Both the position numbers and the translations under genes were made by a program. From Ganoderma boninense (lineage: Eukaryota; Basidiomycota; Agaricomycetes; Polyporales; Polyporaceae), in contig CM035313.1 of the NCBI GenBank assembly GCA_002900995.3, forward strand, positions 372,001 through 436,000: 64,000 bases of DNA. Direction: 5' to 3'. The notes under the pieces were generated by a model, which saw nothing but the letters and a program-made list of their open reading frames with translations, made no database searches and was not told the DNA's origin. Positions 58,299-64,000 of the stretch are shown one piece after another; the stretch's first letter is position 1; each line of letters starts with the position of its first letter.

Positions 58299-61200
58299 AT
58301 GCTCGTCCTAACAGGGAGCTCGGCCCTCTCCCAATCGAAGCGCGAGGTCGTCTTGAAGAATGTGCAGAAGTCGTGTCCTCAGATCACCTCCATCGATGCC
58401 GTCTACATTCACCTCGTTGCACCCCGTTCCACAACTGCGGGAGAGGAGCTATCCAAGCCCGATTCTTCCCACCGCCGCACTCTGGAGCGTCTCCTGGACT
58501 ACGGAGACAATATTCAGCTGCCCAATACCGACCATGCACTGCAGGCCCACGAAAATGTCGCATACGTGGTTCCCCGCCCAGGCTCCGTTTCTCCCTGGTC
58601 AAGCAAGGCCACCGACATCGCTGTCATCTGCAAACTCGGTGACTATGTAGAACGGCTGGAGCGCGGCATCGCGTTCGTCTTCACGACGTCTGACGGATCC
58701 AGCCTCACGCCCGAGTTACTGCAGACCATATCCCCTCTGATCCACGACCGCATGACCCAGGTCGTCCAGTTCTCCCTTCCGGACGAAGACGCCATCTTCT
58801 CTCACAAGGGCGCCGCTGCTTTGCGCACCATCGATCTCGTCTCCGAGTCTACGCGCGAGAACGCGAGGGAGAAGCTCGCGACTGCCAACAAGGAGCTCGG
58901 ACTAGCCCTCTCTCCAGGCGAGATTGACTACCTCGTCGATGCCTATGTCACTGGCGCGTCACCCATTAACCGCAACCCGACCGATGCCGAGCTCTTCATG
59001 TTCGCCCAGGTCAACTCGGAGCACTGCCGCCACAAAATCTTCAACGCATCCTGGACGATCGACGACGAGGCCCGAGACACCTCCCTCTTCCAGATGATCC
59101 GTAACACCGAGAAGTTGAACGGCACGGGGACGATCTCCGCCTACTCTGACAACGCCGCGGTCTTCGAGGGCCACCGCGCTCCCCGGTTTGCCGTGTCGCC
59201 TTCTGCAACCAGCAACGCCAACCCAGACGCCAAGTCGCTCTACCGCAGCGAGGACGAAGACATGCCCGTCCTCATCAAGGTCGAGACGCACAACCACCCG
59301 ACGGCCGTGTCGCCCTACCCCGGGGCCGCGACAGGCTCCGGGGGCGAGATCCGCGACGAGGGCGCCGTCGGGCGCGGCTCGAAGCCGAAGGCGGGCCTCG
59401 CAGGCTTCACCGTCTCCAACCTGCTCATCCCGGGGTACGAGCAGCCGTGGGAGACGGACTTCGGGCGGCCCGCGCACATCGCGTCCGCGCTCGACATCAT
59501 GCTCGAGGGCCCGCTCGGCGCGAGCGCGTTCAACAACGAGTTCGGGCGCCCCGCGCTCGCGGGGTACTTCCGCACGTTCGCGGAGACCGTCGCGCTGCCC
59601 GACGGCGCGCGCGAGGTCCGCGGGTACCACAAGCCCATCATGCTCGCGGGGGGCCTCGGGAACGTCCGCCCGGCGTTCGCGCGCAAGTCGAAGATCTCCG
59701 GAGGGGCGAAGATCGTCGTCCTTGGGGGCCCTGGGCTACTCATCGGCTTGGGCGGGGGCGCGGCGAGCAGCCAGGTTTCTGGGGCTGGCTCGGCGGACCT
59801 GGACTTCGCGAGCGTGCAGCGCGACAACGCGGAGATGCAGCGGCGGTGCCAGCAGGTCATCGACGCGTGCGTCGCCCTCGGTGACACGAACCCCATCCAG
59901 TCCATCCACGACGTCGGCGCTGGCGGTCTCTCGAACGCGCTCCCCGAGCTCGTGCATGACTCTGACCTTGGGGCGACCTTCGAGATCCGCGATGTCCTTG
60001 TGGCGGACTCGAGCATGTCCCCGATGGAGATCTGGTGCAACGAGAGCCAGGAGCGGTACGTCCTCGCCGTCTCCCCGGAGCAGGAGGCGCAGTTCCGTGG
60101 CCTCGCGGAGCGCGAGCGGTGTCCGTTCTCCGTCGTCGGGACCGCGACCGACTCGGGCGAGCTCGTCGTCACCGACCGGCTGTTCAAGCAGGACGTCATC
60201 CGCCTCAAGATGTCTACGCTCTTCGGCAAGCCTCCTCGCATGCATCGCACCGATAAGCATGTCGCGCCTCCTGCCATTCCCTTCTCGCCTGATCTCGCCG
60301 AGTACCTCCCAAAAGCTCAAGGATCCGAGAGGCTCGCACAGGCCGTCGACCGCGTCCTCCGCCTTCCCTCCGTCGGCTCCAAGTCCTTCCTGATCACCAT
60401 CGGCGACCGCTCGATCACGGGCCTCGTAACGCGCGACCAGATGGTGGGCCCCTGGCAGGTGCCCGTCGCCGACGTCGCCGTCACGCGCTCCTCGTTCGGC
60501 TTCGACGTCCGCACAGGGGAGGCGATGGCGATGGGCGAGCGCACGCCGCTCGCGATCCTCAGCGCGGCGGCGTCCGCGCGCATGGCCGTCGCGGAGGCGT
60601 TGACGAACCTCGCGGCGGCGCACGTCGGCGCGCTCGGGCGCGTCAAGCTCAGCGCGAACTGGATGTGCGCGGCGTCGAAGGCGGGCGAGGGTGCGGCGCT
60701 GTACGACGCCGTCCGCGCGATGGGCCTCGAGCTGTGCCCCGCGCTTGGCGTCGGGATCCCCGTCGGGAAGGACTCCATGTCGATGTCGATGAAGTGGCAG
60801 GACGCGCGCACGGGAGACCGGCGCGAGGTGTCCGCGCCGCTGTCTCTCATCGTCACGGCGTTCGCGGCGGTGGAGGATGTGGGCAAGACGTGGACGCCGC
60901 AGCTCCGCACGGACGTCGGGGCGACCGCGGTGCTCTTCTTCGACCTCGCGCGGGGCAGGCAGCGCTTGGGTGGCTCGGCGATCGCGCAGGTGTTCAAGCA
61001 GGTCGGCTCGGAGGCGCCGGATGTCGTCGACCCGCAGGACGTGAAGGCGTTCTTCGAGGCGAGCCAGGCGATTCACAGCGAGCACCCGGGCCTCGTTCTC
61101 GCGTACCATGACCGATCGGACGGCGGTTTGTTCACGACTCTTGTGGAGATGGCGTTCGCGGGAAGGACTGGCCTTCAGATCAACTTGGACTCCGTTTCTT

Positions 61201-62366
61201 CCGGCGGGGACCACGTCTCTGCGCTGTTCAACGAAGAGCTCGGCGCGGCTGTCCAAGTGCGCGAGAGCGACGTCGCACAGGTCACCGAGTTCTTCACGCA
61301 GCATGGGCTGCCAAGCACGTCCATCCATCGCCTTGGCTCTGTCACCTCCAACGAGACCATCACCTTCGTCTCCGCCTCCCAGACCGTCTTCTCGGGCTCC
61401 CGCGCACAGCTGCAGGAAGCATGGGCTGAGACGTCCTACCGGATGCAGTCTTTGCGTGATAACCCCCAATGCGCCAAGGAAGAGTTTGGCCTCATCAAGT
61501 CCTCCAGTCATACTGGGCTCTTCTACGATCTCACGTTCGCATATACGCCCTCACGCTCGCTCTTCCGCCGCCCCAAGGTCGCCATCCTCCGCGAACAAGG
61601 CGTCAACGGCCAGCTCGAGATGGCGTGGGCGTTCACCGCAGCCGGCTTCGACGCCATCGACGTGCACATGTCCGACATCCTCTCCGGCGCCGTCTCCCTC
61701 GCGTCCTTCCGCGGGCTCGCCGCGTGCGGCGGCTTCTCCTACGGCGACGTCCTTGGGGCCGGCAAGGGCTGGGCGAACTCCGTGCTCCTCAACGCCACCG
61801 CGCGCGCCGAGTTCGCGTCCTTCCTCGCCCGCGAGGACACCTTCGCGCTCGGCGTCTGCAACGGCTGCCAGTTCCTCTCGAGCCTGCGCGAGATCGTGCC
61901 CGGGGCGGACGCCTGGCCCGACTTCAAGCCGAACAAGAGCGAGCGCTTCGAGGCGCGCGTGTCCGTCGTCGAGGTCGTCCCCGGGCCCGCGACCGCCCGC
62001 TCCGTCTTCCTGCGCGACATGGCGGGCTCGAGGCTCCCCGTTGCCGTCGCGCACGGGGAGGGCCGCGCGGCGTTTGGGGAGGGCCGGCAGGCGGCGCTGG
62101 AGGCGCAGGGCCTCGTCGGGGTGCGCTTCGTCGACGCGGCGGGAACCCCGACCGAGGTGTACCCGCTCAACCCGAATGGGAGCCCGGCGGGCATCACGGG
62201 CGTGCAGACCCCCGACGGTCGCGTGCTCGCGTTGATGCCGCACCCCGAGCGTGTCGTCGCACTCGAGAGCAATAGCTGGTATCCGCCCGAGTTCGCGGAG
62301 GCGTGGCATGGCACGGGGCCGTGGTTCAGGCTGTTCCAGAGCGCGCGGAAGTGGTGCGGGGAGTAA
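58299..62366 (+). CDS. ADE6: Phosphoribosylformylglycinamidine synthase (FGAM synthase)
   Basis: A single-exon gene of 1355 aa, the usual eukaryotic length, catalysing the fourth step of de novo purine synthesis (FGAR to FGAM with Gln and ATP) in the cytosol. The N-terminal PurS-like part is followed by the linker MFAQVNSEHCRHKIFNASW, the first synthase domain with NHPTAVSPYPGAATGSGGEI and GRGSKPKAGLAGF, and IQSIHDVGAGGLSNALPEL. The second domain has GIPVGKDSMSMSMKW and LAYHDRSDGGLFTTLVEMA. A C-terminal class I glutamine amidotransferase has VAILREQGVNGQLEMAWAF, nucleophile Cys1187 (GVCNGCQFLSS) and His1315/Glu1317 (LMPHPERV). It is intact and strongly GC-biased at third positions. Absence of introns in so long a gene contrasts with its neighbours. 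Confidence 0.98.
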   Translation: MLVLTGSSALSQSKREVVLKNVQKSCPQITSIDAVYIHLVAPRSTTAGEELSKPDSSHRRTLERLLDYGDNIQLPNTDHALQAHENVAYVVPRPGSVSPWSSKATDIAVICKLGDYVERLERGIAFVFTTSDGSSLTPELLQTISPLIHDRMTQVVQFSLPDEDAIFSHKGAAALRTIDLVSESTRENAREKLATANKELGLALSPGEIDYLVDAYVTGASPINRNPTDAELFMFAQVNSEHCRHKIFNASWTIDDEARDTSLFQMIRNTEKLNGTGTISAYSDNAAVFEGHRAPRFAVSPSATSNANPDAKSLYRSEDEDMPVLIKVETHNHPTAVSPYPGAATGSGGEIRDEGAVGRGSKPKAGLAGFTVSNLLIPGYEQPWETDFGRPAHIASALDIMLEGPLGASAFNNEFGRPALAGYFRTFAETVALPDGAREVRGYHKPIMLAGGLGNVRPAFARKSKISGGAKIVVLGGPGLLIGLGGGAASSQVSGAGSADLDFASVQRDNAEMQRRCQQVIDACVALGDTNPIQSIHDVGAGGLSNALPELVHDSDLGATFEIRDVLVADSSMSPMEIWCNESQERYVLAVSPEQEAQFRGLAERERCPFSVVGTATDSGELVVTDRLFKQDVIRLKMSTLFGKPPRMHRTDKHVAPPAIPFSPDLAEYLPKAQGSERLAQAVDRVLRLPSVGSKSFLITIGDRSITGLVTRDQMVGPWQVPVADVAVTRSSFGFDVRTGEAMAMGERTPLAILSAAASARMAVAEALTNLAAAHVGALGRVKLSANWMCAASKAGEGAALYDAVRAMGLELCPALGVGIPVGKDSMSMSMKWQDARTGDRREVSAPLSLIVTAFAAVEDVGKTWTPQLRTDVGATAVLFFDLARGRQRLGGSAIAQVFKQVGSEAPDVVDPQDVKAFFEASQAIHSEHPGLVLAYHDRSDGGLFTTLVEMAFAGRTGLQINLDSVSSGGDHVSALFNEELGAAVQVRESDVAQVTEFFTQHGLPSTSIHRLGSVTSNETITFVSASQTVFSGSRAQLQEAWAETSYRMQSLRDNPQCAKEEFGLIKSSSHTGLFYDLTFAYTPSRSLFRRPKVAILREQGVNGQLEMAWAFTAAGFDAIDVHMSDILSGAVSLASFRGLAACGGFSYGDVLGAGKGWANSVLLNATARAEFASFLAREDTFALGVCNGCQFLSSLREIVPGADAWPDFKPNKSERFEARVSVVEVVPGPATARSVFLRDMAGSRLPVAVAHGEGRAAFGEGRQAALEAQGLVGVRFVDAAGTPTEVYPLNPNGSPAGITGVQTPDGRVLALMPHPERVVALESNSWYPPEFAEAWHGTGPWFRLFQSARKWCGE

Positions 62367-62573
62367 GGGTGAATGTAGAAGGGTTGATAAAATAAGCATG
62401 TCAGTGTACCGTGTTTTGAAGTATGTGTATGGCCAATGTTCTAGTACTTACAGGTTGGGTCAAAAATGGAGTCAGGGATAGAAGTATAGACTATTGAATA
62501 TGTAGCGAGACACGTTTCGACGTATAAAACAACGATGTTTGGCCTTCACTAGTAGCAACTATGAGGAAGCCTG

Positions 62574-62900
62574 TCAGCCCTTGCCGCGCCACCAGTCACG
62601 CCAGTGGTAGCGGAACAACCTTTTGGGGCTTTCTCCGTCCTCCATCATATGTGTTGATCCATCTCTGAAGAGTTTTCCTGCCTCCTCTGTCTATCCTTGA
62701 CTGACACGATTTGGATCATGAACGAATGCGTCTCTGTGCGAGTCTGGCTCGTCGAGATTAGCCCCAGGAACCTGCTACTGCGGCCAATTCCCCTGATTTC
62801 CAGCGTCGACGCCGCCATCCACCAACTCATCCACCAGGTCGCGGAGGATCGGAAGATAAACATCCTCAATCTGCAGCTCTGGAAGGTAACTTGTTCCTGA
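62574..62900 (-). pseudogene. Minus-strand reading frame with two in-frame TAG codons
   Basis: One minus-strand frame reads SGTSYLPELQIEDVYLPIL, RDLVDELVDGGVDAGNQGNWPQ, TAG, QVPGANLDEPDSHRDAFVHD, PNRVSQG, TAG, TEEAGKLFRDGSTHMMEDG and ends LFRYHWRDWWRGKG stop. The composition is coding-like throughout. Either two short introns with weak donors remove the TAGs (for example a 63-nt GTGGAT...GCAG intron over the first) or this is a decaying gene. No start codon or family was identified. Confidence 0.4.
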
Positions 62901-63299
62901 ACGCTGCGCCCTGACCATACATGCTTGATTGACCATTCTTTGTGAAGCCTCGTCAATTCCTCTGGTGGGATGACACAACGAGGCGGGAACTCCTCGCAAA
63001 GCTGGAGAAGTCGAACTGGGACCTCCGCAAGTTCTGCAACGAGCCTTCATCCCGTGGGTTCGACACGATCGATACGCTGCTCGGGCTACGAGAAAACCCT
63101 GAAGCCCAGCCAACCGCGCTCGTGGCTTTGATATTTTCTCCAACTAGTACGCCAAGCGACGGCCCACAGACGACTCGGCGAGCATTTACCACAACGCATC
63201 GGCTACCTCCCGTCACCAGAGCCCAGCCATCGCGCTACTTGGAGTATCAAACCTGAGATATCGATGCTCCCATTCTCGATGGACGATACGGCGAAATGG

Positions 63300-64000
63300 G
63301 CCGCCAAACGCTCGTTCTGCCCCGTGTGGTGGTGTCGCGTTGGCAATCGTCGAAATGAAGAACGAGCTGGGCTTCAGCGGCGGCGGCGAGCCATCCGTAC
63401 ACGGTTCCTTTACCTACCTCGACTTCTGGAAGGGAGAAAGCCAAGCCGTGCATGCCCCGGTCGTCGTCGACACCCGCTTCTTCTTCTTTATTCACATAGC
63501 GCACCGCTCACGATTGTCCCCCTGCCCCCCAACTCGCAGGCCCTGACAGCAGCCTGCTTCTGCCCCTCGCTCATCATCGCCGTCGCCGGGCCCTGGCTGA
63601 CCGTCTCCGGCGCAATCCTCACCACCCAACCGGTCGTGCAGCGGCTGACGGACTACATCTGGCTGGGACACAGCCGCGCGAACGACGACCGCCGCGCGCT
63701 CCGCCTCGCCCGCGTCTTCTACGCGCTCAGGCTGGCCATCGACGGCCTGCGGAAGTACTACGACAAGCTCGCGCTCGACTCGGAGCCCGTCGTCTCCGAG
63801 CCCCCCACCCCCAGTACTAGTCCCAACAAATTCAAAGGACCCGGGCTCAGACGATTCTTCCCGCTCGCGACCTCCTTCCCGCTAGAGGACGGCTCAGACG
63901 GCAAGACTGGGAGGGTCCACTTCCGGTACCTGCGCCCGCTCACCGAGCCCTATCAAACCTGCACCACCTTCCTCGTCGAGACGTGCAACGCGGCCGCGGA
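63300..64000 (+). CDS. Divergent fungal protein-kinase-like gene, truncated by the window edge
   Basis: The plus strand reads ALAIVEMKNELGFSGGGEP, SVHGSFTYLDFWKGESQA. After an intron ending CTCGCAG near 63538 it continues LTAACFCPSLIIAVAGPWL, VVQRLTDYIWLGHSRANDDRR, ARVFYALRLAIDGLRKYY and a loop ending in a beta-rich VHFRYLRPLTEPYQTCTTF. This E-V/M-K-N-E-L ... G(D/E)PSxQ ... IAGPW ... QPLTDxIWLG signature is the N-terminal region of a large agaricomycete family whose C-terminal half is a divergent (FunK1-related) kinase domain. That half lies beyond the window. The start is unresolved; frames upstream at 62940-63140 may or may not belong to it. Confidence 0.6.

Noticed and set aside
59736..61511. 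591-codon antisense frame inside FGAM synthase
   Set aside because: It is a mirror of a strongly GC3-biased gene. The sense frame is a full-length, motif-complete enzyme.
1..64000. tRNA, rRNA, CRISPR, prokaryotic operons or telomeric repeats
   Set aside because: None was found by eye. Cloverleaf-like B-box matches were isolated and lacked a partner A-box, and the genome is clearly eukaryotic.

Overview
The window is nuclear DNA of a filamentous basidiomycete, most likely an agaricomycete of the polypore type. Supporting signs are spliced genes with many 50-70 bp GT-AG introns, GC-rich wobble positions, three HET-domain incompatibility-type genes, an agaricomycete LPWEV-type F-box protein, a cysteine-rich single-pass membrane protein and a divergent protein-kinase-like gene, next to conserved fungal housekeeping genes (ADE6-type FGAM synthase, MIOS/Sea4, carnitine acetyltransferase, Dad4, a Brc1/Rtt107-like BRCT protein). 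The species cannot be named from the sequence alone.

Layout. 1-11.3 kb is a duplicated accessory block. It holds a ~1.1 kb diverged direct repeat (A at 1-1130, B at 6621-7765), a many-exon MFS transporter, a decayed F-box fragment, and an F-box module that splices in frame into a WD40 module, with a second broken copy of the WD40 tail behind it. 12.0-13.9 kb carries two tandem paralogous small genes of unknown family. 14.1-27 kb holds two long HET proteins (936 and 1168 aa) on either side of a six-BRCT-type genome-stability gene. 28.9-35 kb has a membrane SGNH/PC-esterase-like gene, Dad4 copy a and a secreted CE1-type esterase. 35.4-37.5 kb is a third HET gene broken by one TAG codon at a conserved Trp position. 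37.9-48.1 kb holds MIOS, a homeodomain-like factor and carnitine acetyltransferase. 49.2-55.0 kb is less certain: two small unknown genes and a single-pass membrane protein. 57.0-62.4 kb has Dad4 copy b and FGAM synthase. The right edge has a doubtful minus-strand reading frame and a kinase-like gene cut by the window.

How the genes fit together. There is no single pathway or biosynthetic cluster. Housekeeping genes (DNA damage response, kinetochore, TORC1 nutrient signalling, purine synthesis, acyl-carnitine metabolism) alternate with fast-evolving genes (HET, F-box/WD40, orphan paralogs). The recurring themes are local duplication (MFS upstream region, F-box, WD40 tail, orphan pair, Dad4, HET), single-codon inactivation, and three housekeeping or enzyme genes that each contain one outsized intron of about 655, 790 or 922 bp among ordinary short introns.
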